Shown: positions 34,134 to 43,233, numbered from the stretch's first letter. The stretch is DNA of 64,000 bases from Burkholderia sp. FERM BP-3421 (GCF_028657905.1 NZ_CP117781.1:2170001-2234000), one strand, 5' to 3'. Notes: generated by a model not told the origin, from the letters alone. Translations and numbers: made by a program.

Positions 34134-34950
34134 CGACGGCCTCGCCCGCTGGCCCGCGCAGGCGCGCTTCGCGATCTACTACGCGCCGCCGCGCGACAGC
34201 GCGTGGTGGCGCGCGGGCTGCGCGTGGCTCGGCCGTGATCCGGAAAGCGGGGCGGCGGGTTCAGGCCCGGCCGCCTCGGTCCCGGCAGACTCAAGCTCGG
34301 CTGAACCATGTTCGCCCGGCTCAAGCGCAACCGACACGGGCGCGGCCGATCCCCGCCCCCAACCGCCCGCGCTCACGCGTCCGCTGGCCGACCTCACCGT
34401 CGCGCCTGCGCGCTACGGCTGGCACGGCACGCTGATGCCGCCGTTCCGGCTCGCCGCCGGCGTGACGCCCGCCGATCTGCTCGCGCAAGCGCAGCAGTGG
34501 GCGGGACGCCAGCGCGGCTTCGCGCTCGCGGTCACGGCCGCCGCGCTCGGCCGCTTCGTCGCACTGCGCCCCGCCACCGACGCGGACGAGGCCGCGATGC
34601 GCGCGCTCGCGGAGGATGCCTTGCGCACCTTCACGCCGCTGCGCGCGACGCCCTCGGCGCGCGAACGCGACGCGCGACGCGCGCAGCCGCTCACGCCGCG
34701 CCAGCAGGCGCTGCTCGACGCCTGGGGCTATCCGTACGTGCTCGACGAGTTCCGCTTCCACATGACCCTCTCCGATTCGCTCGACGATCCCGCCGAGCGC
34801 GGCATCCTGCTCGACTGGTGGCGCGCGGCGGCGCCCGGCCTCGGCCCGCTGCCCGCGACCGGCGCGGCGCTGTTCGTCGAACCCGCGCCGGGCGCGCCGT
34901 TCGTGCTGTGGCGGCGACTGCCGTTCGACACGTTGCGCACGCAACCATGA
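34123..34950 (+). CDS. DUF1045 (2H phosphodiesterase-like) phosphonate-metabolism protein
   Basis: A 275-residue DUF1045 protein, a family found next to phnN and C-P lyase genes in many Proteobacteria. Two H-x-T/S motifs characteristic of 2H phosphoesterases are present: YGWHGTLMPPF (about residue 100) and FRFHMTLSDSL (about residue 212). It could hydrolyse a cyclic phosphate intermediate of phosphonate breakdown, the step done by PhnP elsewhere; phnP is not seen here. A Ser/Pro/Ala-rich insertion (residues 45-85) is unusual. It is coupled to phnF (11-base overlap) and phnN (ATGA). Confidence 0.88.
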   Translation: MRADDGLARWPAQARFAIYYAPPRDSAWWRAGCAWLGRDPESGAAGSGPAASVPADSSSAEPCSPGSSATDTGAADPRPQPPALTRPLADLTVAPARYGWHGTLMPPFRLAAGVTPADLLAQAQQWAGRQRGFALAVTAAALGRFVALRPATDADEAAMRALAEDALRTFTPLRATPSARERDARRAQPLTPRQQALLDAWGYPYVLDEFRFHMTLSDSLDDPAERGILLDWWRAAAPGLGPLPATGAALFVEPAPGAPFVLWRRLPFDTLRTQP

Positions 34951-35495
34951 GCGACGCGCGACTCGTCTACGTGATGGGCCCGTCCGGCGCGGGCAAGGAC
35001 ACCCTGCTCGCCTATGCGCGCGAACGCCTGCAGCGCGAGCCGGTGCTGTTCGCGCATCGCTACATCACCCGCGCCGACAGCGGCCCCGAGAACCACGTCG
35101 CGCTCAGCGACGAAGCGTTCGCGCTGCGGTCCGCGCGCGGCCTGTTTGCGCTCGAATGGTCGAGCCATGCGCTGCGCTACGGCATCGGCATCGAGATCGA
35201 CCAATGGCTCGCGGCCAGCTGCACGGTGGTCGTCAACGGCTCGCGCGCGCATCTGGCCACGGCGCTCGCACGCTATCCGCGCCTGCGCGTCGTGCACGTG
35301 AACGCCGCGCCGCACGTGCTGGCCGCGCGGCTCGCCGCGCGCGGCCGCGAGAGCGCCGAGCAGATCGGCGCACGCCTTGCGCGCCAGGTCGAATGGCGCG
35401 CGCCCGGCGGCACCCGCATCGCCACGCTCGACAACTCCGGCACGCTCGACGATGCGGGGCGCGCACTCATCGCCCTGCTACGCGAGCACCCCTGA
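34947..35495 (+). CDS. phnN: PhnN, ribose 1,5-bisphosphate phosphokinase
   Basis: A 182-residue guanylate-kinase-fold enzyme that phosphorylates ribose 1,5-bisphosphate to PRPP, returning the sugar from phosphonate breakdown to nucleotide synthesis. The P-loop is VYVMGPSGAGKDTLL, followed by the family's HRYITRADSGPENHVALSDE segment. Length fits E. coli PhnN (185). The ATG at 34947 overlaps the previous stop (ATGA). It is the last gene of the plus-strand phn unit. Confidence 0.94.
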   Translation: MSDARLVYVMGPSGAGKDTLLAYARERLQREPVLFAHRYITRADSGPENHVALSDEAFALRSARGLFALEWSSHALRYGIGIEIDQWLAASCTVVVNGSRAHLATALARYPRLRVVHVNAAPHVLAARLAARGRESAEQIGARLARQVEWRAPGGTRIATLDNSGTLDDAGRALIALLREHP

Positions 35496-35648
35496 GCGCC
35501 ACTCCTATTTCTAGTAGCTCCCCGCAAGATCGTCGGTCATCTACCATTTAATTAATCGTTTCCGACGAGATTGTCCCGAGCCGCCGCGCGGCAGGACCCA
35601 AAACGACACGACCGCCGCCGGGCGGCATGCATCTCTGGGAGAGGGCGT

Positions 35649-37256
35649 TTGAGCTACATTCCGATCGATTCGACCGATGCACGCTACAACACGCTCAAAA
35701 AAGGCTTCAACCTGCGCTGGCCCGCCCCCGAACAAGCCGCGCAACGGATCCTGGTCTGCAACGACGCCGCCGAAGCCCAGCAGGCGCTCGACCATGCCCT
35801 CACGCACCAGCTGCGCCCCACGCTGCGCAGCGGCGGGCACTGCTACGAAGGCTTCGTTTCCAACAACCCAGGCGGCGTCATCATCGATATCGGCAACCTG
35901 ACCGGCATCGACACCGACGTGAGCGCGGGCGGCCGCCGCTACGGCTTCCGTCTCGCGGCCGGCAACCAGAACTGGGACAGCTACCTGGGCCTGTACCGCA
36001 ACACCGGCAAGACGCTTCCGGGCGGCTCGTGCTATTCCGTCGGGCTCGGCGGACACATCAGCGGCGGCGGCTACGGATTGCTGTCGCGCCTGAACGGCTT
36101 GACCGTCGACTGGCTCTCGGGCGTCGACATCCTCGTCGCGGACAACGGCAAGGCGCGACTGCTGCATGCGAACGCCAGCCAGCATGCGGACCTGTTCCGG
36201 CTGTGCCGCGGCGCGGGCGGCAACAACGCGGGGCTCATCACCCACTACTACTTCGACGACCTGCCGGTCGCGCCGGGCGAGGTCGTGGTGGTGCAGCTGC
36301 AGTTTCCCTGGGACCAGTTCATCGACGCGGGCCGCCCGCAATTCGATGCGTTCGTCAACGCCTATGCGGACTTCCTTCATGCGGCCGACACCGAAACCGA
36401 CACCTACGGACTGTTCACGCTGCTGAAGCTCACTCACGTGAGCGCGGGCAATATCGGCCTCACGGTGCAGTACACGGATCGCGACGGCGGCGTCGCCGAC
36501 CTCGGCCCGCTGCTCGCGTTCCTGAAGGCCCTCGCGCCATTCAAGCAAGCGTTGCAAAGCGCGTACCTGCCGGGCGCGGGCCACCCGTTCATCGGCAGCC
36601 ATCCGAAGACGCTGAGCGCGCAGGGGCTGCCCACGAACACCCGCGTGATGGATTGGCTCTACGCGACGCAGACGTTCAACGGCTCCGGCGCCAATCAGCG
36701 CGGCAAGTACAAGTCCGCGTACATGAAGCAGCGCTTCACAGAGCACGAGCTGGATGCGCTTCATCGCTATCTGAGCAAGACGCACGCCAAGGATGATGAC
36801 TTCGCGCAGTCGCTCGTGCAGGTCGACTCTTACGGCGGCGCGGTCAATCACGCGTTCTCCGGCAATCCGCACTTCGACCCGGCGCATAACGAAACCGCCG
36901 TGCCGCAGCGCAGTTCGATCCTCAAGCTCCAATACCAGACCTACTGGACCGACCCGCTCAACGACGCCAAGCACGTCGACTGGCTGCGCGAGTTCTATTG
37001 GGCCGTGTACCGGCACGACGGTTTCAACGGCACGCCGTATCCGGCGTCGCAAGCCCTGCGCGGCTCGCGCTACGAAGGGTGCTACATCAACTACCCGGAC
37101 GTCGACATGCTGACGGGCGAGCAGCCCGGCACGGCCGGCTACCACTGGGGCGAGCTGTACTACGGCGGGCTCTACGACTCGCTCGTCGCGGCCAAGCGCG
37201 CCTACGACCCGCACAACGTGTTCCATCACGCGATGTCGCTCGGCGCGACGCCCTGA
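35649..37256 (+). CDS. Bicovalent-FAD oligosaccharide oxidase (BBE family)
   Basis: A 535-residue FAD-linked oxidase of the berberine-bridge / gluco- and chito-oligosaccharide oxidase type. Both flavin-attachment residues are present: His64 in LRSGGHCYEGF and Cys128 in GGSCYSVGLGGHISGGGYGL, and the BBE C-terminal motif Y-Y-G...YDPHNVFHHAMS is intact. Such enzymes oxidise reducing-end sugars to lactones and make H2O2. The start is a TTG at 35649 with GGGAGAGG just upstream; no signal peptide is visible, so it is probably cytosolic or exported by another route. It lies 42 bases before the LPMO gene, with which it is likely co-transcribed. Confidence 0.88.
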   Translation: MSYIPIDSTDARYNTLKKGFNLRWPAPEQAAQRILVCNDAAEAQQALDHALTHQLRPTLRSGGHCYEGFVSNNPGGVIIDIGNLTGIDTDVSAGGRRYGFRLAAGNQNWDSYLGLYRNTGKTLPGGSCYSVGLGGHISGGGYGLLSRLNGLTVDWLSGVDILVADNGKARLLHANASQHADLFRLCRGAGGNNAGLITHYYFDDLPVAPGEVVVVQLQFPWDQFIDAGRPQFDAFVNAYADFLHAADTETDTYGLFTLLKLTHVSAGNIGLTVQYTDRDGGVADLGPLLAFLKALAPFKQALQSAYLPGAGHPFIGSHPKTLSAQGLPTNTRVMDWLYATQTFNGSGANQRGKYKSAYMKQRFTEHELDALHRYLSKTHAKDDDFAQSLVQVDSYGGAVNHAFSGNPHFDPAHNETAVPQRSSILKLQYQTYWTDPLNDAKHVDWLREFYWAVYRHDGFNGTPYPASQALRGSRYEGCYINYPDVDMLTGEQPGTAGYHWGELYYGGLYDSLVAAKRAYDPHNVFHHAMSLGATP

Positions 37257-37298
37257 GACAACCCGCACGCTACCTTCGCCCTCCAGGAGATAGGCCCG

Positions 37299-38378
37299 AT
37301 GAAATCGTCCATGCGCTCCGCGACCCGCGCGCGCCCCACGCTGCATCGATACATGGCGCTGTCGCTGCTCGCCGCAGTCGGCGCGACGCTCGCGCCCGTG
37401 CGGCCGGCGGCCGCGCACGGCGCGGTCGGCTATCCGATCGCGCGGCAATACCAGTGCCGCATCGAAGAAGGCTACTGGTATCCGGAGAACGGTTCCGCGA
37501 TTCCGCACGACGACTGCCGCGCCGCGTTCCGCGCGGGCAACCAGTCCGCCTATCCGTTCACGCAGTGGAACGAGGTGTCGGCCAATCCGGTCGGCCAGGG
37601 CAACGATCTGGCGAAACTCAAGGAAGCCGTGCCCGACGGCCAGCTGTGCGCGGGCGGCGACCGCAGCAAGGCCGGCCTCGATGTACCCGCCGCGCAGTGG
37701 CGCAAGACGCGGCTCGTGCCGCGCAACGGCCACGTCGAACTCGTGTGGGAGAACACCCAGTCGCACAATCCGGCGCGCATGCGCATCTTCATCTCGAAGC
37801 CGCAGTACAACGCGGCCGCGCCGCTGCGCTGGGACGACCTGCAACAGATCTACGACGCCCCCGCTCCCAAGCCGATCGCGGCGAACGGCGCAGGCCACAT
37901 GTCGTCGGTCACGTCGCTCTACAAGCTCGATGTCACGCTGCCGCCCGGCCGCACCGGCGACGCGGTGATCTACAGCTACTGGCAGCGCATGGATGCGGGC
38001 AACGAAGGCTTCTTCAACTGCAGCGACGTGTCGATCTCGACCGACGAGAACACCGCGAGCTTCCCGTGGCAGGAAGACCGCGCGCTCGTCGAGGCCGGCT
38101 TCAAGCCGCGCGCGGGCCAGCAGGTGCGCTTCCGCGTGCTGGGCGGCGCGCAGGGCGAGGAACAGATCGACCTGCGCGTGCCGATCACCACGCGGAACGC
38201 GGACCCCGCCGTCTGGAGCCGGCAGCTCAATGACCTGCTCGCCCACTACGGCAACACCGTGAAAATCGGCAAACGCAGCGGCAACGCCGTGGAATTCGAC
38301 GCGAAAGAGCCAGCGGCCAACAAGGTCTGGCTGAAACCGAACACCAGCAGCGCGCTCAGCATCATCGGCAGCAACTGA
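37299..38378 (+). CDS. AA10 lytic polysaccharide monooxygenase (chitin-binding, GbpA-like)
   Basis: A 359-residue secreted copper enzyme that cleaves crystalline chitin or related polysaccharide oxidatively. A Sec signal peptide (residues 1-39, ending RPAAA) leaves His40 as the mature N-terminus (HGAVGYPIARQYQC), which with His156 (TQSHNPARMRIFISKP) forms the copper histidine brace. The catalytic domain runs to about residue 220; a C-terminal beta-rich domain (about 250-359) resembles the second domain of GbpA-type proteins, with no clear chitin-binding domain of family 5 or 12. It follows the FAD oxidase gene closely; an intrinsic terminator lies at 38470-38507. Confidence 0.92.
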   Translation: MKSSMRSATRARPTLHRYMALSLLAAVGATLAPVRPAAAHGAVGYPIARQYQCRIEEGYWYPENGSAIPHDDCRAAFRAGNQSAYPFTQWNEVSANPVGQGNDLAKLKEAVPDGQLCAGGDRSKAGLDVPAAQWRKTRLVPRNGHVELVWENTQSHNPARMRIFISKPQYNAAAPLRWDDLQQIYDAPAPKPIAANGAGHMSSVTSLYKLDVTLPPGRTGDAVIYSYWQRMDAGNEGFFNCSDVSISTDENTASFPWQEDRALVEAGFKPRAGQQVRFRVLGGAQGEEQIDLRVPITTRNADPAVWSRQLNDLLAHYGNTVKIGKRSGNAVEFDAKEPAANKVWLKPNTSSALSIIGSN

Positions 38379-38999
38379 CGTCAGCCGCGCCGGGCGCTTG
38401 CCCGGCCGGCTCCGGCACTAACGCCGGACCTCGTGTGTGTCTGCGGATATTCCCTCGGTATCCGCCGTTGGCGGCCATCGTTTACGCGATGCGCCGCCTT
38501 TTTTTGCATCGCCGGAATGAATAATATCGCCCACTCATGCGATAAACGAGATTCCTCGCGACAATTCCGCCATTCAATGCGCGCATGAGTATTTCGGAAC
38601 ATATTTCCTCTTTTTCCCGCCCGCAGTAAATTCGACACAGCTTACCCGACAGCGTATCGACAGCATAAAAACGGCTGCTCGCGCCGCGCCCGCCGCCGGC
38701 ATCGAAACCGCCATCAATCCCGCGAATTCTTTCCCCGACTTTGTTCACGCCCGCCCATCAAGGCTGACAAGGCAACGATTCCATTTTCCTCGCCTCCCGG
38801 ATCATTTCAGATTGCTCACCAACAGCTGACTCGATGTATTTGATCCTAATCAAACTTTAATTTTTTGGTAAATATCTTGTAATTACAAAATTGAACTTCT
38901 AGGATGCCTCCTGCAGTTCACAGTACCTCTACAGTTTTAATGCTTGCGCTTAATTCACTTATCAATATTCACGCATTCATTCATTATCTGGGGGTTTAC
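38379..38999. other. Intergenic region with terminator and AT-rich promoter stretch
   Basis: About 620 bases with no gene. The left part holds two GC hairpins without T runs (38388-38405 and 38411-38428) and then the LPMO terminator. The right part, from about 38510, is AT-rich. It includes two inverted repeats, TTGATCCTAATCAA (38840-38853) and the 12-bp palindrome TTGTAATTACAA (38877-38888), upstream of the protease gene. These may be regulator sites; no clear sigma-70 promoter stands out. Confidence 0.6.
38470..38507 (+). terminator. Intrinsic terminator after LPMO gene
   Basis: GGCGGCCATCG pairs with CGATGCGCCGCC (one bulged base) around a TTTACG loop, followed by seven T residues. It is about 95 bases after the LPMO stop codon and correctly oriented to end the oxidase-LPMO transcript. 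Confidence 0.85.
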
Positions 39000-40700
39000 A
39001 TGAATAAACTGACTTGCCTGCTGTCCATTACCGCGCTTTCGTTGGCGACCCTGAGCGCCTTCGCGCAAGGCGGCGACCAGCAGGCCACAGTCGACCGGGC
39101 GCTGCAGTTGGTCCAGCAGAATCCGAGCAGCTTCAACCTCTCCGCCGGTCCCGCCGCGCGCTCGCTGAAATTCGCGGCCGCGCAGGCGAACGCGCCGACG
39201 GAAGGCGATCAGTTCCAGGTCCGCGACGTGATCGTCGATCCCGACGGCACCGAACACGTGCGCTTCGATCGCTTCTACGGCGGGCTGGCCGTGATCGGCG
39301 GCGACATCGTCGTGCACTCGAACCAGGGGCAACTGAAGCAGGCAAGCCTGACGCAAGCCGCGCCGATCAACCTCGCCGGCAAGATCGGCAAGGTCGGCGA
39401 ACGCTTCGTGGTCCGTAACGCGCCCGACGTCGGCGCGACGGCGGCCCAACGCGCCGCGACCGCGCGCTTCGGCGCGTCTGTGCGCCGCGTCGATACGCCC
39501 GAACTCGTCGTGTTCGCACGCGACGTCGCGCCGACCCTCGCGTACGCGGTGCGCGTGCTCGGCAAGGCGAACGATACGCACGGCGAGGCGGTGCTCTACT
39601 ACGTCGATGCGCGCACGGGCGCCCTGCTCGATGCGCAGGACCTGATCAAGTCGTCCGCCGCGACCGGCACCGGCCGTTCTCTGTACTACGGCAATCTGTC
39701 GCTGATCACCGACCAGACCGGCACCAACGCCTACCGCCTGCTCGATCCGACACGCGGCGGCGGCTCGGTGTACGACGGCCGCGGGCTCGAGGCCGGCGAC
39801 ATCGATCAGGGCGGCAACAACCTGTCGATCTTCACGAGCAGCACCAACGTGTGGGGCAACAACACGACCAGCGATCGCCAGACCGTCGCCGCGGACATCG
39901 ACTACGGCCTCGCGATGACCTGGGATTACTACAAGTCCGTCCACAACCGCAACGGCGTGTTCAACGACGGGCAAGGCGTGAAGAGCTACGCGCACGTGGT
40001 GTTCGACACCGGCGCGGGCACGACCGGCGCGAACGCGGCGTGGATGCCCTCGCACGTGATGGTGTATGGCGACGGCCAACCGGGCAGCCGCCTGCCGCGG
40101 CCCGTCGTGTCGATCGACGTGGCCGGGCACGAGATGAGCCACGGCGTGACCGAGGCGAGCGCGAACCTCAACTACTCGGGCGACGCGGGCGGCCTCAACG
40201 AATCGACCTCCGACATCTTCGGCACGCTCGTCAAGTTCTACGCGAACAGCCCGAAGGACCCGGGCAACTACGTGATCGGCGCGAGCGTGGTGAGCGGCGG
40301 CCTGCGCAAGATGTACAAGCAGGATCTCGACGGCCGCTCGTACAGCTGCTATCCGTCGGGCGGCTTCTCGTGGTCGAACCCGCGTCACGATCCGCACTAC
40401 TCGTCGGGCGTCGGCAACCGCTTCTTCTACCTGCTGTCGGAAGGCCCGACCGTACCGTCGACCGACACCGGCTTGTCGAAGAGCCAGCTGGTGTGCAACG
40501 GCGACACCAGCTTCAGCGGCGTCGGTCGCGACAAGGCCGGCAAGATCTGGTATCGCGCGCTGACCGTGTACCTGAACGCGAACTCCAGCTATCCGAATGC
40601 GCGGCGCGCGTCGATCTCGGCGGCGAACGACCTGTACGGCACGAATTCGGCCGAAAGCGCGGCGGTCGCCCGCGCCTGGAGCGCCGTGGGCGTGAACTGA
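39000..40700 (+). CDS. M4-family zinc metalloprotease (thermolysin-like, Zmp-type)
   Basis: A 566-residue secreted preproenzyme. A signal peptide (MNKLTCLLSITALSLATLSA, cleaved after AFA) precedes a long propeptide with FTP/PepSY features (about 25-215). The mature enzyme probably begins near SSAATGTGRSLYYG. The catalytic zinc site is complete: His377-Glu378-x-x-His381 in VAGHEMSHGVTEA and the third ligand Glu401 in GGLNESTSDIFG, with the 20-residue spacing seen in thermolysin. Size and layout match the Burkholderia ZmpA/ZmpB proteases; I cannot tell which. The ATG at 39000 follows a GGGGG ribosome-binding site. It has its own AT-rich upstream region. Confidence 0.93.
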   Translation: MNKLTCLLSITALSLATLSAFAQGGDQQATVDRALQLVQQNPSSFNLSAGPAARSLKFAAAQANAPTEGDQFQVRDVIVDPDGTEHVRFDRFYGGLAVIGGDIVVHSNQGQLKQASLTQAAPINLAGKIGKVGERFVVRNAPDVGATAAQRAATARFGASVRRVDTPELVVFARDVAPTLAYAVRVLGKANDTHGEAVLYYVDARTGALLDAQDLIKSSAATGTGRSLYYGNLSLITDQTGTNAYRLLDPTRGGGSVYDGRGLEAGDIDQGGNNLSIFTSSTNVWGNNTTSDRQTVAADIDYGLAMTWDYYKSVHNRNGVFNDGQGVKSYAHVVFDTGAGTTGANAAWMPSHVMVYGDGQPGSRLPRPVVSIDVAGHEMSHGVTEASANLNYSGDAGGLNESTSDIFGTLVKFYANSPKDPGNYVIGASVVSGGLRKMYKQDLDGRSYSCYPSGGFSWSNPRHDPHYSSGVGNRFFYLLSEGPTVPSTDTGLSKSQLVCNGDTSFSGVGRDKAGKIWYRALTVYLNANSSYPNARRASISAANDLYGTNSAESAAVARAWSAVGVN

Positions 40701-40759
40701 CGCAGCCGCGCGTCGCGGCGGGATGTCGCACCCGCCGCGACGCGCGCACCTGACCTCGA

Positions 40760-40797
40760 TGGGCCGGCAAGCCCGCTGCGACGGGCTTGCCGGCCCA
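40760..40797. repeat. Large perfect hairpin between protease and ahpC genes
   Basis: A 16-bp perfect stem, TGGGCCGGCAAGCCCG against CGGGCTTGCCGGCCCA, with a six-base loop. No T run follows on either strand. It may end the protease transcript by a less usual mechanism, stabilise its 3' end, or be a dispersed palindromic element. Confidence 0.7.
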
Positions 40798-40835
40798 CAT
40801 AGAAATTCACGATGTGCACCATTAAGACAAGCAAT

Positions 40836-40864
40836 TTCACAGCCGCGCATCGTCTCGCCATACT
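40836..40864 (+). promoter_or_regulatory. Sigma-70-like promoter for ahpC
   Basis: TTCACA (40836-40841, five of six matches to the -35 consensus), a 17-base spacer, and CATACT (40859-40864, four of six matches to the -10). This predicts a start near 40871 and a short leader before the ahpC ATG at 40904. OxyR control is usual for ahpC, but I see no complete OxyR site. Confidence 0.5.
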
Positions 40865-40903
40865 GGCGCTTCCTTACCACACACCGAAACAGAGGAAGTG
40901 CAG

Positions 40904-41467
40904 ATGCCGATCATCAACACCCAGATCAAACCGTTCAAGGCAACCGCGTACCACCACGGCGACTTCGTGTCGGTCAGCGAAGAAACGCTGAAGGGCAAGT
41001 GGTCGGTCGTCGTGTTCTACCCGGCCGACTTCACGTTCGTGTGCCCGACCGAACTCGGCGATCTGGCCGACCGCTACGCCGATTTCCAGAAGCTGGGCGT
41101 CGAGATCTACGCGGTGTCGACCGACACGCATTTCACGCACAAGGCATGGCACGACACGTCGGACACGATCTCGAAGATCCGCTATCCGATGATCGGCGAC
41201 CCGACGCTGACGATCTCGCGCAACTTCGATGTGCTGATCGAAGAAGAAGGCATGGCCCTGCGCGGCACCTTCGTGATCAACCCGGAAGGCGAGATCAAGC
41301 TGTGCGAGATTCACGACAACGGCATCGGCCGCGACGCTGGCGAGCTGCTGCGCAAGGTCCAGGCCGCGCAATACATCGCCGCGCACCCGGGTGAAGTCTG
41401 CCCCGCGAAGTGGACCCCGGGCGCCGACACGCTGACCCCGTCGCTCGACCTGATCGGCAAGATCTGA
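40904..41467 (+). CDS. ahpC: Alkyl hydroperoxide reductase subunit C (peroxiredoxin)
   Basis: A 187-residue typical 2-Cys peroxiredoxin that reduces H2O2, organic peroxides and peroxynitrite in the cytosol. The peroxidatic Cys47 is in YPADFTFVCPTELGD and the resolving Cys166 in HPGEVCPAKWTPG, as in the E. coli enzyme (187 residues). The start at 40904 has AGAGGAAG at the right distance. It is followed by ahpF after about 145 bases; a shared transcript is likely. Confidence 0.97.
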   Translation: MPIINTQIKPFKATAYHHGDFVSVSEETLKGKWSVVVFYPADFTFVCPTELGDLADRYADFQKLGVEIYAVSTDTHFTHKAWHDTSDTISKIRYPMIGDPTLTISRNFDVLIEEEGMALRGTFVINPEGEIKLCEIHDNGIGRDAGELLRKVQAAQYIAAHPGEVCPAKWTPGADTLTPSLDLIGKI

Positions 41468-41612
41468 CCCGCTCGGCCCGAACGGGCCGCCGCGCACCGG
41501 CCGCGCGCCGGTGCGCTTCCCTCCCGGCGGGACTTCCCCCGCACGCCCTTTCGTCGCGCGATGCGCGGACGCCGCTCGCGGCTCACTCTTTCGACACGGA
41601 ATCCCAATCGCC

Positions 41613-43220
41613 ATGCTGGACGCCAATCTCAAGACGCAGTTGAAGTCGCACCTCGAAAAAATCAGCCGTCCGATCGAGCTTGTCGCGTCGCTCGACGACA
41701 GCGCGAAATCGCAGGAACTGCGGGCCTTGCTCGCGGAGATCGCGGGGCTGTCGCCGCGCGTCGCGCTGATCGAGCGTCGCGACGATGCGGAGCGCACGCC
41801 GTCGTTCTCGATCGGCGAGCCCGGGAAGCCGGCCGGCATTCGTTTCGCCGGTATTCCGATGGGGCATGAATTCACGTCGCTGGTGCTCGCGCTGTTGCAG
41901 GTGGGCGGGCATCCGGTGAAGCTCGATGCCGACGTGATCGAGCAGATTCGCGCGCTCGATGGGGAGTATGCGTTCGAGACGTATTTCTCGCTGTCCTGCC
42001 AGAACTGCCCGGATGTCGTGCAGGCGCTGAACGTGATGGCGTTGATCAATCCGCGCATCCGCCACGTGGCGATCGACGGCGCGCTGTTCCAGGCGGAAGT
42101 CGAAGCGCGTCAGGTGATGGCCGTGCCGACGATGTTCCTGAATGGGCAGTCGTTCGGCCAGGGGCGCAGCAGCGTCAAGGAAATCCTCGCGAAGCTCGAT
42201 ACCGGCGCGGCGGCGCGCGCGGCGAAGGCGCTGGCGACCAAGCCGGTGTTCGACGTGCTGGTGGTGGGCGGCGGGCCGGCCGGCGCGGCGGCCGCGATCT
42301 ACGCCGCGCGCAAGGGCATCGCGACGGGCGTGGTGGCGGAGCGTTTCGGCGGACAGGTGCTCGATACGATGGCCATCGAGAACTTCGTGTCGGTGCAGGC
42401 CACCGAAGGGCCGAAGTTCGCGACCGCGCTCGAACAGCACGTGAAGCAGTACGACGTCGATGTGATGGATGTGCAGCGCGCCGAGGCGCTGGCGCCGGGC
42501 GCGGTTCATGAAATCCGGCTCGCGGGCGGCGCGGTGCTGCGCGCGAAGACGATCGTGCTCGCGACGGGCGCGCGCTGGCGCGAGATCAACGTGCCGGGCG
42601 AGCGTGAGTATCGCGGCCGCGGCGTGGCGTACTGCCCGCATTGCGATGGTCCGCTGTTCAAGGGCAAGCGCGTCGCGGTGGTGGGCGGCGGCAACTCGGG
42701 CGTCGAGGCGGCGATCGATCTCGCCGGGCTCGTGCGCGAGGTGACGCTGATCGAATACGGCGCGCAGCTGCGCGCGGATGAGGTGCTGCAGCGGAAGCTG
42801 CTCAGCCTGCCGAACGTGACCGTCGTCACGCAGGCCAAGACCGTCGAACTGACGGGCGACGGCGCGAAGCTCAATGGGCTCGTTTATGAGGATCTGCGCA
42901 GCGGCGAGATCAAGCGCGTCGATCTCGAAGGCGTGTTCGTGCAGATCGGCCTCGTGCCGAATACCGAATGGCTGAAGGGCTCGGTCGAACTGTCGAAGCA
43001 CGGCGAGATCGTGGTCGATGCGCGCGGCGCGACGTCGGTGCCTGGCGTGTTCGCGGCGGGCGACGTGACGACCGTGCCGTACAAGCAGATCGTGATCGCC
43101 GTCGGTGAAGGCGCGAAGGCTTCGCTGGGCGCGTTCGATTATCTGATCCGGCAGGATGCGCAGGATGCCGCGCAGGTGGTGGTGAAGCAGGAAGAGGAAG
43201 CGGAAGCGGAAGTCGCCTGA
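41613..43220 (+). CDS. ahpF: Alkyl hydroperoxide reductase subunit F
   Basis: A 535-residue flavoprotein disulfide reductase that passes electrons from NADH to AhpC. The N-terminal thioredoxin-like region has the redox pair Cys129-x-x-Cys132 (SLSCQNCPDVV); the C-terminal thioredoxin-reductase part has VVGGGPAGAAAAIYAARKG (FAD), the redox pair Cys341-x-x-Cys344 (AYCPHCDGPLF), VAVVGGGNSGVEAAIDL (NAD) and GVFAAGDVTTVPYKQ. The C-terminus has an acidic tail rich in Glu. Ends in a short repeat and a terminator at 43291-43335. Confidence 0.96.
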   Translation: MLDANLKTQLKSHLEKISRPIELVASLDDSAKSQELRALLAEIAGLSPRVALIERRDDAERTPSFSIGEPGKPAGIRFAGIPMGHEFTSLVLALLQVGGHPVKLDADVIEQIRALDGEYAFETYFSLSCQNCPDVVQALNVMALINPRIRHVAIDGALFQAEVEARQVMAVPTMFLNGQSFGQGRSSVKEILAKLDTGAAARAAKALATKPVFDVLVVGGGPAGAAAAIYAARKGIATGVVAERFGGQVLDTMAIENFVSVQATEGPKFATALEQHVKQYDVDVMDVQRAEALAPGAVHEIRLAGGAVLRAKTIVLATGARWREINVPGEREYRGRGVAYCPHCDGPLFKGKRVAVVGGGNSGVEAAIDLAGLVREVTLIEYGAQLRADEVLQRKLLSLPNVTVVTQAKTVELTGDGAKLNGLVYEDLRSGEIKRVDLEGVFVQIGLVPNTEWLKGSVELSKHGEIVVDARGATSVPGVFAAGDVTTVPYKQIVIAVGEGAKASLGAFDYLIRQDAQDAAQVVVKQEEEAEAEVA

Positions 43221-43233
43221 GCGGCGGTTAGAG

